Of a stretch of 64,000 nt of DNA, positions 24,255 through 35,240 are shown one piece after another (position 1 is the first letter of the stretch; each line of letters opens with the position of its first letter). Both the position numbers and the translations under genes were made by a program. This DNA comes from Metaphire vulgaris. Its lineage: Eukaryota > Annelida > Clitellata > Crassiclitellata > Megascolecidae. The notes below the pieces were generated by a model. It worked only from the letters and a program-made list of their open reading frames with translations, searched no databases and was not told the origin of the DNA. The stretch spans positions 3,421,716 to 3,485,715 of the forward strand of contig CM030865.1 in the NCBI GenBank assembly GCA_018105865.1, read 5' to 3'.

Positions 24255-26384
24255 TAAGACAATTTATATAGCGCTGTAACACGGTTAAGTACCAAAATCA
24301 AAAGCGCTTAGACAACGCTAACATGTCAATGTTGGACAGAAGATGGCGATGTTGAATTTCAATTGAGTACAAATATGCAAGAAACGTATGTCTTTACCTT
24401 CTTCTTTACAAATTTGTCCCAGTATTTGTCCGGAAAGGACCGGGTGCTGATGACCAACTTGTCCCAGTGGCCTCTGATGTCGTCGTCACTGGGCTGCGAC
24501 TCTATCCACATTCCTTCAAATTCTAGACTTCTGGAAACTTCCTTCTCTCGTTTGAAAACGACCAGTGGCACCTAACACAAATAACAGAAACACATCGAAC
24601 CACAGGACTAGGGTACTGTACCATTACATACATGAAAATACCATGAATATGATCCCATAAATGTCATGTCATATAAAGTTTTTAATAAACTTTAGTCTTT
24701 ATTCTAAAAAGATAAAGTAAAACATTATAGCACTGGAATGGTTGTACATTGGAATTGCTCTGGAAAGACTGTACATTGGAAATGCATTGGAATGGCTGTA
24801 CATTGGAATTGCACTGGAATAGCTGTATATTGGAATTGCACTGGAATGGCTGTACATTGAAAATGCATTGGAATGGTTGTACATTGGAAACGCATTGGAA
24901 TGGCTGTACATTGGAAATGCATTGGGATGTCTGTACATTGAAAATGCACTGGAATGGCCATATGCTAAAATGACCTCAACACTCGATAAGCAGACTTTTT
25001 TGAGGAGAAACTATAAACAGAACCCTGCAAAAATTCGATTCATATCTTACCTTCAGGCAGTAGTAACCGAGTATCATTGCGCAAGCAGCAAACGTGTGGA
25101 GGAGGGCAAAGATGCGTAGAACGGGGGCGAGGTACGCCACCTTCTCTTCCATGCTGACGTATTCCACCGCTCCGTCGTCTTCCCCCTCACCGTCATCGCC
25201 ATTTCCGTTTCCAGCACCCTCATCTCCCTCTTCTCCCATGACGTCAGACGCAACTATTGATACCTATATAGAATCAAATTATAATATAATATAATATAAC
25301 AAGGTTTAAAGTGGTTCAGTAGGGACTGCCCTGTGTGAGATTATGTAATAATCATTAATAATCATTAATAATTATTAATAATCATTAATGTAATAATCTG
25401 TATATTATGCTGCAGCACAGAATACAAGTGAAATATTATTTAACCAATGTAACCATCTTTATTTATTGTTATTATTACAAGATCAGCAACATAGCAAAAA
25501 TACATAATGATATACGTTCAGCATCATAACGGGTGGTGCAAAAGTTAGAACTTTGAGAAATAATTTAAACTTATAAAATCCATGTATAAATCTAATTCAA
25601 TAGATTAAAAGATCATTATCTATCTTGCCTAGTTTCTTCACATATCCATGGCCTTTACTGCCATTTTAAATATGCCAAAATAAATGTACAGGGTGGCACC
25701 AAAAAAACCCGGACTATATTAAATGCAAACGTAAATGTGACTAGTCCGGTTTTTTGCGCCACCCTGTATATGTAATCCTCTCGATTCCCTTCATCATTTC
25801 ATAAGCACATAATTTGAATCAAATCACAGAACTTCTATAGCACCTTTATAATAATGCACTGGGTACCAATTGACAGCTACTAAACATACTTAACGATGAA
25901 AATTACTTAATACTTAATTACTGTTTACCTCTGATAACAACATTGTAGAATGCACATACTAACAGTAACGTCACATGAAACATCACAGTGACATGGATTT
26001 GACAATGGGGAAATATGATTCCAAGTACGTATGTTCATATTAAATGGAAAAGAACAATAGACAATGAGCTAAAGAATAATGAACTCAACTAGAATGATGT
26101 ACCAGTAGTCAGTGTTTATTCTAGGCCTGTTTTTTTGGGGGGAAATTCCCCCCAAAGTTTTAAAATTCCCCCAAAATTTGTATATGTTGGCTTGGGGATG
26201 GAAATTCCCCCCCCCCAAAAAAAAAGCGTGGAGAGACAAATCTTGCCCCCAAACATTTCAAACTCCTCACCCCCAATGTCAAGGTGGCTAGAATAAACAC
26301 TGACCAGTAGTCCTATTAGCTGAAGACCGAACTGCACAGAAGAACCATGTCAGTGGCCTATGCTCCACAATGAGTGATAGAGGC

Positions 26385-26416
<32 letters not shown>

Positions 26417-26491
26417 GGTTATGAATCAAATCATGTAGCTACCATCGATTGATGTAAAGAGCAGGTCTAAAATGGTACGATAGAAGTTCAC

Positions 26492-26558
<67 letters not shown>

Positions 26559-27262
26559 GATGACAATGATGATGATGATGATGAGTAGGGAACTCAATTC
26601 TGAGAGAGAATCTAATCCTTACCTTGAAGAAAAGGAGCATAAAGTTTATGGAAAATGCCAGAGCCAACGCAATCAGCTTAAACGTGTAGAAGTTCCTTGC
26701 AAACATGCTCTGGAAAAATAATATATTTGAACAAAAAGATATACAGTAAGTGAAAGTCAAACCGATATAAAACTGATATTAATTCCTTTTATATCTGTTT
26801 CTCCAGGTAGTGTCTCTGTTATTAATTGTTCATTTTCAGATATACTGTATTTTAAATTGTTAGGTGTCCTAGCAGTATTTGTACGATATGTCACCATAAT
26901 CAGTTCATGATTATTATTAATATCAATATTAATATTAACAATATCAATATCATCAATATCTTGGATAAACCTCTAAGAGCTCCATTTATTTACTGTGTTA
27001 AAATTACTTAGTTAAGAGTTTAATGATTATACAACCAGTTGTGTCAATGTATCTTTTTCATGTTATATAATTAAATGCTAGACATTTGTATGAAGTTCTA
27101 ATCTAAGCTAATCTTAATCTTCTATAGCGCCGCTTCATAATGCACAGGAGCATCAACCGATGGCACACCAAATCCAAATAATTAAAGATCCAGGTCAAAT
27201 CCAGGGTATACATCAGTGGTTTTCACACAGGCTTACTTAGCCTCCTAAACCACTTAAAATCA

Positions 27263-27316
<54 letters not shown>

Positions 27317-27451
27317 CCGGTCAGGCAAACGGGTGACAGTCTATGGTGGATAGGCCAGGTTAAAAAGATGGGTTTTTAATCTTTTTCTAAAAATAAATGA
27401 CGTCTTCAATTCAATTCAATTATTATTATTGTGATTAGTATGATTATTGTG

Positions 27452-27492
<41 letters not shown>

Positions 27493-28916
27493 TACTACTA
27501 CTATTATTATTGTTATTATTATTGTATGAATGGTGTTATCCTTTGTGTTCTTTGGTTTTGATTTGACACTAATAATCATCATCATCACTGACACCAAGCA
27601 TTCAATAGTAATTTTCATTCTGTGCTGCTGGATATATGAGTGCCAGGGAATTAAACCTAGGTTAACCCCTTAACTGGGCAACTATTTGTAACTCAATGTA
27701 AAATGGACGAGCGTTACTCGGGGCACCCAGTTACGGGGTTAACAACAGACAGGACTGATGCTCTACCATCACATATGTGAGAGAAAAAAGCAAGTAAGAT
27801 AGCAAAGCACAAATCGTTCGCGGCGTGCAATAGTCCACCGCATGCTCGAATCTGCACACAAGACTGAGTGGTTCTCTCGCAAGCGACTGTGAACTTAATA
27901 CCGACCAGAATGAATTTCCAGAAGTTGATTCCACGGGTGTTTGAGATCATCGGTGCTTCGACCTCCGGCGGCTTTTCCTTCTCCGTTCCAAGGTCGTCAA
28001 ACTGCATCATATCGGGCACCTCCTCGGCGATCGAATCTGTCCTCGGGACCGTCGCAACGGGCGTGTTCAGAGCCCTGTAAAATTTCCTCAACTTGTCAAT
28101 TCTAGCATTCGAGATTGCAAAGTCTGTGTTTCAAGACCAAGTTTCACTAACGTTAGGTGCATTTGGAGGTGGTTTCCATACAGAAAAACCTTCTTAATAT
28201 CACATTTTTTCTGTCATAACATTTGTCTATTTAATTTCCAGTTACTCCCAATAGCAAATAGTTGAATTCTGGCAAAAATATTTTTCAAACAGTGACAATA
28301 AATGTGCATGACAGTACTATGTAACTATGCAGGGCTAAGCCTCAGAATATCTTCAGTATTTAAGTAAATAATTTAAGTACATGAAATGTATCATGATAAC
28401 AGGTTTAACTGCAACTTCAATTCCTCTCTCCAGCTTCAACATTTTAGCCTCTACTAGAAATTCACTTCATACCAAGCAGCTCATTAACCAGAAAATAGAA
28501 ATATAAGCAGTACTAAATAAAAATCTTACAAAACAATGCCAAAAAATTTAATTTCATATGTGCAACAAAAAGCTTACATATGCCCAGTTGTAGTATCAAT
28601 TCCAAACTACTGTACATCTAGAAAATTGTGCTTGAAAAGTCATAAAAATTTTTGACCCACTAAATTATCTATTAGCTGGTACTATAAAATATCACAGAAG
28701 TACTAAGTACTGTAGCACACCTGGGCATTTATAGAATTTTATACTGCACAGTTTGTTGACAAAGAGAAGGAGAAAAATACGTGAACAAAAACCTCCAACA
28801 CAAGAACAAGAAGGCAAATAATGAAATTATATTAACAAAAGCATAATTTAAATGAATGGTCAAATGAAACACAGTGGTTCTAATACAGGACTGATCCTAC
28901 TTAACCACCCAAACCC

Positions 28917-28977
<61 letters not shown>

Positions 28978-31900
28978 GTTGTTGTTGTTGTTGTTGATGT
29001 AAATATGTACCTTTTGTCTTTCGCTTTAGCAGCTGTCTGTGATAATCTTCGTGCTCCAGATGCCTGAAAATGTAGAATGGACAAATTCCGATATATATCC
29101 TGCTATGGTATAGGTACACTCCATAGGCCAGTGTGGACCTGTTGGAGAACCGAAGCCTTCAGTTTTACATAGCAACGGCTGAATGAGGGCGGATTGCCAG
29201 CCCTTCCATCGCCTACTTTCCTTCCACCAAGTTAACACCCGATGTATTCATTCACAGCTGAGTCGACTGGGGGCGCTTGGGACAGAAACAACCGAAAAGT
29301 TTCTGCCGTCTGCCGGGAGTTGAACCGCAGATCTCAAGATTGGCAGACCAGTGCGCTAACCACTGTTCCACTGCGCACCACTATCCTGCTATGGTAAGTC
29401 ACAAATTAGTACCAAACGAAAGATCCGGCTACATGGATTCGTCCACAAATGTGACTAGTTCATAATCAGATAATAAAATGAAACCAAGCTGTTTAATTTT
29501 CATAAGTAAATAATAAATAATAAACAAATAATATTTTGTATAATTAACCTTTCTCTGCCAGAGGAAGGCAGATAAACACATATGTAGACTGCCTACGAGA
29601 AGGAATTGAGAGAATAATGAATAACATCGAACTAATAAGAGGATGTCAAGATAGAACAAAGTTGAAGTCCATGGTGAACGAAAAACACAGCACCTAAAGA
29701 AGAACCTTCTTCTAAGTTGTTTTTTCTAGTGGATGGCCTACTGGTGATTCACCTACTGGTGATTCACCTACTGGTGATTCACCTACTGGTGATTCACCTA
29801 CTGATGATTCACCTACTGGTGATTCACCTACTGGTGATTCACCTACTGATGATTCACCTACTGATGATTCACCTACTGATGATTCACCTACTGGTGATTC
29901 AAACACCATATTTAGTCGATTCAAGTTGCTAGTAATGGACAACATCTTGTTACGAATAGCCAGAGTGACTCCAGGTCTCTCATCCGGCAACAGTCACCCA
30001 CCAATGATGCTTACTCCACTATATCTTATGTACACGAATGGCTTTTGGCTAGGACAATAACATACACCGCTTACATCGTCAGTTTGATCAACAGACTCCT
30101 TTACTGCCACACCGTCCGATGTTCCTTCAGAGGCAGCTCCAGAGGCACCTTTGTCAACTGGTCTAAAATCAGAACAGCTGAATTTCTGCACATATCCAGG
30201 GCGCGATGTGTAGGGGGGAAGGGGGAATCTTCCCCCACTGCCCAACTGCATCCCCCTACTGCTACATCCTCCACCACTACATCCCCCCACTGCTATATTT
30301 CCCAACAACTACATCCCCCCAAGCTCGACATATTCCTCCCACTGCTCCAGGTCACAAATCGCACCCTGCATGATATATCACCAAAGGTCATACATATTCA
30401 AATAAGCTTAAGGTCATACATATTCAAATCAGTTTAAGGTCATACATATTCAGATCATTTTAAGGCCATACATATTCAAACGATTTTAATTATGGCAGAA
30501 GGCTAAACACAAATATTTCTTAAATAGTAAAGATCTTTCATGTCATGTCATGTCAAGTCATGAAGCCGTCGTCGCTATGCGAAGGTTGGCCGCAACCTTG
30601 AACAATAGTTCTCCACTGCTCCCTTTTTTTAGCTGCTTCCATTTGTGATCTTTACAAACTTTAAATCAGTACCTGCAGCTTATTTGCAAATATCATAAGT
30701 ACCGTATTAACCAACTTTAAAAGACATACCAGTAGATACAGTAAAACATGAATAAGAGATGTTGAAATACACAGACAGCTGTACTTACAGTGCTACATCA
30801 AAACCCAGTTACCGGTAATACTTACACTTATAAATATACTAATATGCATATCTATAGTCCTATACACATACAGCTGTATTTACGGCAGTTCACCAAAACC
30901 CAGTTAATACTTACACTTATATACAGTACTGCTCAAAAAATTGTGAACACACGTGGATTTCGAAGCAAAATGAAGTTTAAGGCTTGTTAAAACATTGCAA
31001 TCACAACCAAGAACACCAATACTGTATTTTTCATTAATTATACTATTCTACAATTGATGTACAGAAGGCTATAGATATGCAAAAATTCAGAAGAGTGTTG
31101 AAACGAATTTTATCCACATTTTCTTGTGCCTCCATCTTCAATGCATCAAACCATATTATCTATAGCCTTCTGTTTTAACAAGCCTTAAAGTTCGTTTTGC
31201 TTTGAAATCCACTTGTGTTCACAATTTTTTGAGCAGTACTGTATATATAGTAATACATTAATACATATACTTAAACACATACTCATACTCATACAGCTGT
31301 ACTTACACTTATAAATACACCAATATGTATACTTATATGCATAATCATACAGCCGTACTTACAGTGGTTCATCAGGTGCAGCCTGTGGCGTGTCCTTCTT
31401 GACGACACTCAGCCCAAAACCGAAGGCGTCAACTGCCGCCGGCGATGTCACCGTGTCGTCAGGTAACATTTCTGCCATGGCAGCCTTTGTTACCATAAGA
31501 GGTTTCCGAGTCATCTTCAGCCTTTCGTGCTCCGAGTCTTTTGCCGGAGGCACGTAGTACTCACCTCTCATCATGACGTAGATGAATTTGAAGAAGGTCC
31601 TTTGGAAAATAAAAAACGAAAATTTTAATCTAATAAAAAAACCTTATCATCACCTTTAAGAAATTAGCTGATGCAAGACTAAGAAAATGTCTGTTCTCCA
31701 TCACCTATCCTCAGGGCCATATTAAGGCGGGGGCTGAGGGGGCTGTAGCCCCCGGCCCACCATGAAAATAAGCCCACTGATTTTCGAGATAACCCTTTTT
31801 TTGCTTGTCAGCACGATTTGGAAGGGAGATAACCTTTTTTTGCTTGTCAGAGATTTTCAGTATAGGCGACAACCTTTTTTCTCAGCCCCAGGCCCACTCG

Positions 31901-32536
31901 GACCTTAATCAGACCCTGGTTATAAAATTTTTGCTAAATTAGGCCCCCTTAAAATATGCAGCCTCCAGGCCCACTCGGACCTTAATCCGGCCATGCCTAT
32001 CCTCCATAATCAGAACAATCAGACGGACTTATTACATCTGACCAGGGAGAGTTACGATTTCATTTCGAGGCCACCGTTGACTGATGTCAAGTGCATTGAC
32101 AAAGCGGCACTATAGAAGTCTTTTAGTTGGTTAGTTCTTGAAGAACTTTAACTTTTATGTAAAATACTACCGTAAAATCCTGAGTATAATGCTCACGGTT
32201 TTCTGGGGTGCAGATCAAAAGGTCAAATCGATTTTCATGAGTATAATGCACACCCTTAAATCTTTACATTCGGTAATGTTTTACTTGTCCACTGGTAAGA
32301 CTAATTATTTCTGACAAAACTGCGAATGTCGCAAATGTCAAGATATTCACTGGGAGAAGTTCCTGAGCCTGTCTTTACTGTAATGAATGGGAGAATGTGT
32401 ACCCCGGTATCACATTAAACAGAGATTCCACTGTTGGACTGTCTAATTATAGACAGAATAGGGCTGCAGTGACATCTAGCTTTGTTTAACTGACCCAGCT
32501 AGCAAGCAATAAAGTCATTAATACTACCCACATTTT

Positions 32537-32584
<48 letters not shown>

Positions 32585-32708
32585 TACAAGTACAAACACA
32601 AGTATTATTAGAGCGATTGATTATTATTAGAGCAACAACATATATAGCACTATCTTAAAGCTCAGGCAGTGGACGAGAGCACTTTACAAAAGAGTTCCAT
32701 AAGTATAA

Positions 32709-32771
<63 letters not shown>

Positions 32772-33892
32772 TATATGTATATATATAAAACTCTGTTTAC
32801 TCTTAACTCTGTTATCTGATAGGCGGATGGAACTCCAGATCCAGTCATGACCAGCTAGTTGTTCCCCCTCCATCCAAGACAGCTAAATTTGGGGACAGAT
32901 CCGTCTCGAGGGAAATCCCATACTTTGGAGCCCTCCCAAGGAAATAACTAGGGAGACAACACAAAATAGGTTTGCCCAGAAACTTAAGATGCACCTATTT
33001 GAAATCTCATATCAGATGTCTTTGTAAAGCGCTCTTGACTATGGCCTTTGCCAGGCAGATAGCGCTATATAAATTGTCGTTAATTATATATATATATATA
33101 TAAAATTGTTATAATATATAATATATAACGATTGTTATATCTATAATATATAATTGTTATATATATATATAATATATAACGATTGGAAACTTAAAACAAA
33201 GCAGCTATTCTGCAATTTTATTTCAGCTGCAATATTTGAGAGATATTACTAGAAATTGCACAGTGCTATTTGCAGGAGTGGAATCTAAGCCTTCCTATGC
33301 TGTTTTCAATTTCATTTTCTACACTACATTTATCTATAGTGAGGAAGTCTTGAAAAGCACCTTCAAACAGCACAAACCAGGCTATCCCAAAATCTTAAAT
33401 ACCAAATACTTTTCATCTAAGTATTCAATTTATACAAGTTCAGGAGTGTCGATACCACAGAAATTTGCTACAATGTACTTAGCGGGTTTGTAAAATTTAG
33501 TCCGTTATATCTGACGTACGCTATATCCAATACGGTAGCGCATCACGCGGGACCCGTACATTGCGGTACGTCATAAACGAATATATGTCCTAACCAAGTC
33601 TGTAAAGAAACTCTACTGTACTTTAAATTTTCTTACTCTATACTGGTATTTGATTTTTGAGTAACAAGTGGAACGGAGCGTCGCTCACCAGACGACGACA
33701 AATAGGAATGTGAGGAAACTGAGCGCCAGGTTGAAGTTTACTCGGAAGAACGACTTTATCAACTGGCCAAGGGTCATGCTTCGGATGGACTGGTACTTGT
33801 CTTTGATGTTGGAAGGCGAAAGGCACGACAACACCGTCTTTATTCCGTTCTTTGCAAAACCAAAACCCATCTTCGTCAGATCAAGGATCCCG
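16076..33892 (-). CDS. RyR: Ryanodine receptor, C-terminal 18 coding exons (5' part missing)
   Basis: Intracellular calcium-release channel of the ER/SR. The 18 exons encode about 722 residues in one frame with matching splice phases. They cover a cytosolic helical segment, the S1-S6 membrane domain, the pore filter G-G-G-I-G followed by D, and the conserved C-terminal tail with the C-F-I-C-G-I-G zinc site and the ending [12 protein letters not shown]. Diagnostic stretches include [56 protein letters not shown] and [13 protein letters not shown]. Full RyRs are about 5,000 residues, so over 4,000 residues are absent. The first visible exon opens in phase 2 at 33892, and no upstream exon lies before the N gap at 34378. 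Exon 19978-20087 carries two frame lesions. Family assignment is essentially certain; completeness is limited by assembly. Confidence 0.95.
17055..17106 (-). CDS. RyR: RyR penultimate coding exon
   Basis: 52 nt, phase 2-0, acceptor cattttag, donor gtacgt. [17 protein letters not shown], almost invariant among RyRs. Confidence 0.95.
17459..17559 (-). CDS. RyR: RyR exon: C-terminal zinc-binding domain
   Basis: 101 nt, phase 0-2, donor AT|gtgagt. [20 protein letters not shown] and [14 protein letters not shown] supply the CxxC and HxxxxH zinc ligands of the RyR C-terminal domain. Confidence 0.95.
18865..18929 (-). CDS. RyR: RyR exon: S6 cytosolic extension
   Basis: 65 nt, phase 1-0, acceptor tttctccag, donor gtacgt. 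[20 protein letters not shown] and LE form the conserved S6 extension. Confidence 0.95.
19978..20087 (-). CDS. RyR: RyR exon: S6 pore-lining helix, with two frame lesions and a GC donor
   Basis: Encodes [19 protein letters not shown] then [15 protein letters not shown], the inner pore helix. The length is 110 nt where 108 nt keeps frame. Both conserved Glu codons (GDE-I and xE-VYR in other RyRs) are replaced: each expected AT-GA reads AT-TTA, giving TAG and TAA in the respective local frames. The intron begins GC (CAAG|gcaaat), not GT. Neighbouring exons are clean, so sequence error, editing of the assembly or true inactivation must be separated. Confidence 0.85.
20341..20389 (-). CDS. RyR: RyR exon: pore helix and selectivity filter
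   Basis: 49 nt, phase 0-1, acceptor gtcttag, donor gtaagt. [17 protein letters not shown] is the RyR filter; the following Asp is in the next exon. Confidence 0.96.
20991..21130 (+). mobile_element. tRNA-derived SINE-like repeat
   Basis: A-box-like tggtaaaagcac and B-box-like ggttcgacatcc, followed by a tail (aaagcgcc...) also seen around 24090. Lies in a RyR intron. Confidence 0.45.
21440..21574 (-). CDS. RyR: RyR exon: S5 and luminal pore turret
   Basis: 45 codons, phase 0-0, acceptor tttgcag, donor gtaagc. [20 protein letters not shown] then NFFRKFY, an acidic loop, and DYKCHDMLS leading to the pore helix. Confidence 0.94.
22050..22196 (-). CDS. RyR: RyR exon: S3-S4 and S4-S5 linker
   Basis: 49 codons, phase 0-0, donor gtaagt. 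[20 protein letters not shown] then [20 protein letters not shown] and QSVTHNGKQ, characteristic of the RyR S4 / S4-S5 region. Confidence 0.95.
22611..22671 (-). CDS. RyR: RyR exon: start of S3
   Basis: 61 nt, phase 2-0, acceptor ctttgcag, donor gtaagc. Encodes [20 protein letters not shown], matching the conserved IDxxYQxWKxGxIFTDN block. Confidence 0.92.
23460..23584 (-). CDS. RyR: RyR exon: cytosolic loop before S3
   Basis: Acceptor tttacgtag, donor TT|gtacgt (phase 2). Encodes [20 protein letters not shown] and a short variable tail ending ASILPS. Confidence 0.9.
23789..23869. repeat. (TAC)n microsatellite
   Basis: Trinucleotide tract in a RyR intron, followed by a (TTA)n tract at 23988-24045. 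Confidence 0.9.
24398..24571 (-). CDS. RyR: RyR exon: cytosolic S2-S3 domain
   Basis: 58 codons, phase 0-0, acceptor tttgtgttag, donor gtaaag. [20 protein letters not shown], a [15 protein letters not shown] segment and [10 protein letters not shown] are near-invariant RyR features. Confidence 0.95.
24733..24960. repeat. 24-bp minisatellite
   Basis: About nine copies of a unit like tggaatggctgtacattg + gaaatgcat with substitutions, open in both directions. In a RyR intron; no sign it is expressed. Confidence 0.8.
25051..25263 (-). CDS. RyR: RyR exon: acidic S1-S2 loop and S2
   Basis: 71 codons, phase 0-0, donor gtaaga. A Gly/Asp/Glu-rich loop ([14 protein letters not shown]) precedes [20 protein letters not shown] and ILGYYCLK, the S2 helix of RyR. 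Confidence 0.93.
25687..25768. mobile_element. 82-bp palindromic MITE, TACAGGGTGGC ends
   Basis: Nearly perfect hairpin: tacagggtggcaccaaaaaa ... ttttttgcgccaccctgta, with a small asymmetric loop. TA-flanked ends recall mariner terminal repeats. Confidence 0.7.
26110..26302. mobile_element. hAT-like MITE
   Basis: Same family as 357-539; flanked by accagtagt (26101-26109 and 26303-26311), an 8-9 bp target duplication. Confidence 0.7.
26491..26583. repeat. (GAT)n microsatellite
   Basis: About 30 repeats with few interruptions, 40 bp from the donor of the RyR S1 exon. Confidence 0.9.
26623..26709 (-). CDS. RyR: RyR exon: transmembrane S1
   Basis: 29 codons, phase 0-0, acceptor tttttccag, donor gtaagg. 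[20 protein letters not shown] then INFMLLFFK is the highly conserved RyR S1 segment. Confidence 0.93.
27662..27742. mobile_element. TTAA-flanked palindromic MITE
   Basis: Family of 40073-40152, same core aactcaatgtaaaatgg. Confidence 0.6.
27906..28074 (-). CDS. RyR: RyR exon: linker into S1
   Basis: Acceptor attttacag; best donor CTG|gtcggt is weak but gives the phase 0 the next exon needs. Encodes [19 protein letters not shown], a PPEVEAP acidic linker and NFWKFIL, which runs into SMFARNFY of the next exon as expected for RyR. Confidence 0.8.
28918..28996. repeat. (AAT)n / (TTG)n compound microsatellite
   Basis: Ends 15 bp from the donor of the RyR 53-nt exon. Confidence 0.9.
29011..29063 (-). 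CDS. RyR: RyR micro-exon (53 nt), probably alternatively used
   Basis: Acceptor attttcag, donor gtacat. Phase 0 in, phase 2 out. Encodes basic [17 protein letters not shown] plus two bases that join ALNTPVAT of the next exon. The RRLS core resembles a basophilic-kinase (PKA/CaMK-like) phosphorylation site, which is inference only. It sits against a trinucleotide microsatellite. Confidence 0.55.
29295..29385 (-). mobile_element. tRNA-derived SINE head
   Basis: On the minus strand an A box tggttagcgcac (29351-29362) and a B box ggttcaactcc (29316-29326) lie in tRNA-like spacing after gcgcagtggaacag. Not a tRNA: no acceptor stem closure, and sequence continues as a repeat. Confidence 0.6.
29738..29905. 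repeat. 15-bp minisatellite
   Basis: About eleven copies of ctactggtgattcac, some with gat for ggt. In a RyR intron. Confidence 0.88.
30075..30162 (-). CDS. RyR: RyR small linker exon (88 nt), probably alternatively used
   Basis: Acceptor ctgattttag, strong donor GAT|gtaagc. 88 nt starting with one base and ending in phase 0. Encodes a low-complexity acidic/Ser-Gly linker [17 protein letters not shown].. with no homology I can name. It was identified because its phases exactly bridge the 31363-31599 exon and the 53-nt exon at 29011. Skipping this exon together with the next also keeps frame. Confidence 0.6.
30197..30368. mobile_element. Short element with CAGGGYGCGATKTGT ends
   Basis: C-rich interior (cccactgctacatcc) and inverted ends; a second copy at 11044-11211. 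The 30197 copy lies 35 bp upstream of the RyR linker exon. Confidence 0.5.
30382..30490. repeat. 27-bp tandem repeat
   Basis: Four copies of aaggtcatacatattcaaat plus a seven-base spacer, immediately beside the 30197-30368 element. Confidence 0.8.
31363..31599 (-). CDS. RyR: RyR exon: end of hydrophobic segment and acidic linker
   Basis: Acceptor tttccaaag, donor gtaagt. 237 nt, phase 2 to phase 2. Begins [18 protein letters not shown] and continues into a charged, Ala/Pro-rich linker ending APDEPL. The last codon (CT|) is completed by either downstream candidate exon. Confidence 0.85.
32539..32583. repeat. (TA)n tract
   Basis: Pure dinucleotide tract; a longer one at 32709-32790. Confidence 0.9.
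32709..32790. repeat. (TA)n tract
   Basis: Pure then slightly interrupted dinucleotide tract in a RyR intron. Confidence 0.9.
32815..33085 (+). mobile_element. LINE 3'-end fragment
   Basis: Carries a degenerate [19 protein letters not shown] terminus and the shared tail agcgctatataaattgtc, next to long (TA)n tracts. Confidence 0.45.
33689..33892 (-). CDS. RyR: RyR exon (first visible), cytosolic/pre-membrane helices
   Basis: Acceptor ...actacag before 33892, donor gtgagc after 33689. Phase 2 in, phase 2 out (1+67 codons+2). Encodes [32 protein letters not shown], an RyR-type block, ending in a hydrophobic [10 protein letters not shown] whose last Trp codon is completed by the next exon. Confidence 0.88.
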
Positions 33893-34377
33893 CTGTAGTG
33901 GAATAAAACACAAAGAATGAAAGGAAACTCTGAGAAAACGGCGACAAAGCAGCAAGAGGTAATCGCGTCGTGTTCGAATTAAATATCGAATGTTATACAA
34001 CGAAGGTACAAACAGGAGGCTTATTTCTTGTTCTTACATATTTCTTGTTCTTACAATGCCCTAAGGGGAAAATATTTCAAATTACAATAAATAAATAATT
34101 AAATAAATAAATATAAATAATAATAAATAATAATGAAATAATAATAAATATAATAAATAATAAGTAAATAATAAATAATTAATACGGTGACATGCCAGGA
34201 ATGAAAATTTAAAAGAAATTGTGATCAATATCTGAAATTGACAAAAGTCTGAGAAATGTGATGCTGCTCAGCTGGACAATGGATGACTATAACAGGTTAG
34301 AGAAGACTGAATGAAAGGGGAAAATGAATGGCAAAATTACCAAAGAAACTGCTTCCAACAGGAAACTTAAAGTTGTT

Positions 34378-34477
34378 NNNNNNNNNNNNNNNNNNNNNNN
34401 NNNNNNNNNNNNNNNNNNNNNNNNNNNNNNNNNNNNNNNNNNNNNNNNNNNNNNNNNNNNNNNNNNNNNNNNNNNNN
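34378..34477. other. Assembly gap of exactly 100 N
   Basis: Conventional placeholder for a scaffold join of unknown size. It sits where the RyR upstream exons should begin, 485 bp beyond the first visible RyR exon. Confidence 0.98.
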
Positions 34478-35240
34478 TTTAGGCAGTGCAACCTAACAGG
34501 ATCTGCTGGATACAGTGGCGTAGCCAGGGTCTCAGAATAAGGGGGCATCTTGGTATTTTCTAGTGAAAATCTACACGCAAGAAGCTCTTTGCACATTCAC
34601 GTCCGTGTAAGCCTTAGTATATATTGTTTCAGTCCCCCTACTTACCAGTGGCGGCTCCAGGATTTGGCAAGTGGGGGAGGAGGGCGGAGGTGGCAACTTT
34701 TAAACCCAGAGACTAACCATTTGTTGATAGGTAAGTAGTTGTAAGTACACTAGTACAGGGTCCTAACAGGGGGCAGGCATTCAATAAAGGGGCACGGACC
34801 CCCCATGAGCGTCCACAGGCATTATAGAAAAAGAAATAATAATAAAATAATAATAACACGGTACAAAGTGGTTCAGGAGGGTTTGCCCTGTGCACGGACG
34901 TACGGAGGGGATGCAATTAAGGGGTGCAATTGCACCCTCTGGTAAAATTGTGGTTATTAAAAAAGTAAAATTACTTGTTTCTTTCGTCACAAAACCTTGT
35001 TTTGCACCCCCTGGAAAAGTTTTTCATTTCTTTCGTCACAAGACCCCGTTTTGCACCCCCCCCTGGAAAAATGTCTGCGGACGCCCATGGCCGGCCTGTG
35101 TGAGAACCACTGTTGTAGGCTACCCTTCCAATTTAATACCCTATAGCACTGCGGTTTATTTTGAAATCATTCACACTCATCCATTGATATAATAGGCATT
35201 CAATATAATTCTTATCAATCTTCACTATCGGTTTTAATAG

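Noticed and set aside
24699..24961. Long open frames on both strands with repeated [13 protein letters not shown] or [12 protein letters not shown] peptides
   Set aside because: They come from a 24-bp minisatellite; period divisible by three keeps all frames open, and no splice or start context supports a gene.
29295..29385. tRNA gene
   Set aside because: A and B boxes are present but stems do not close and the sequence continues as a SINE body.
29712..29990. Open frame of repeated GESPV units
   Set aside because: Translation of the 15-bp minisatellite in a RyR intron.
34550..34738. Upstream neurotrophin signal-peptide exon
   Set aside because: An ATG frame exists here but overlaps a hAT-like repeat and has no convincing donor in phase with 35241.
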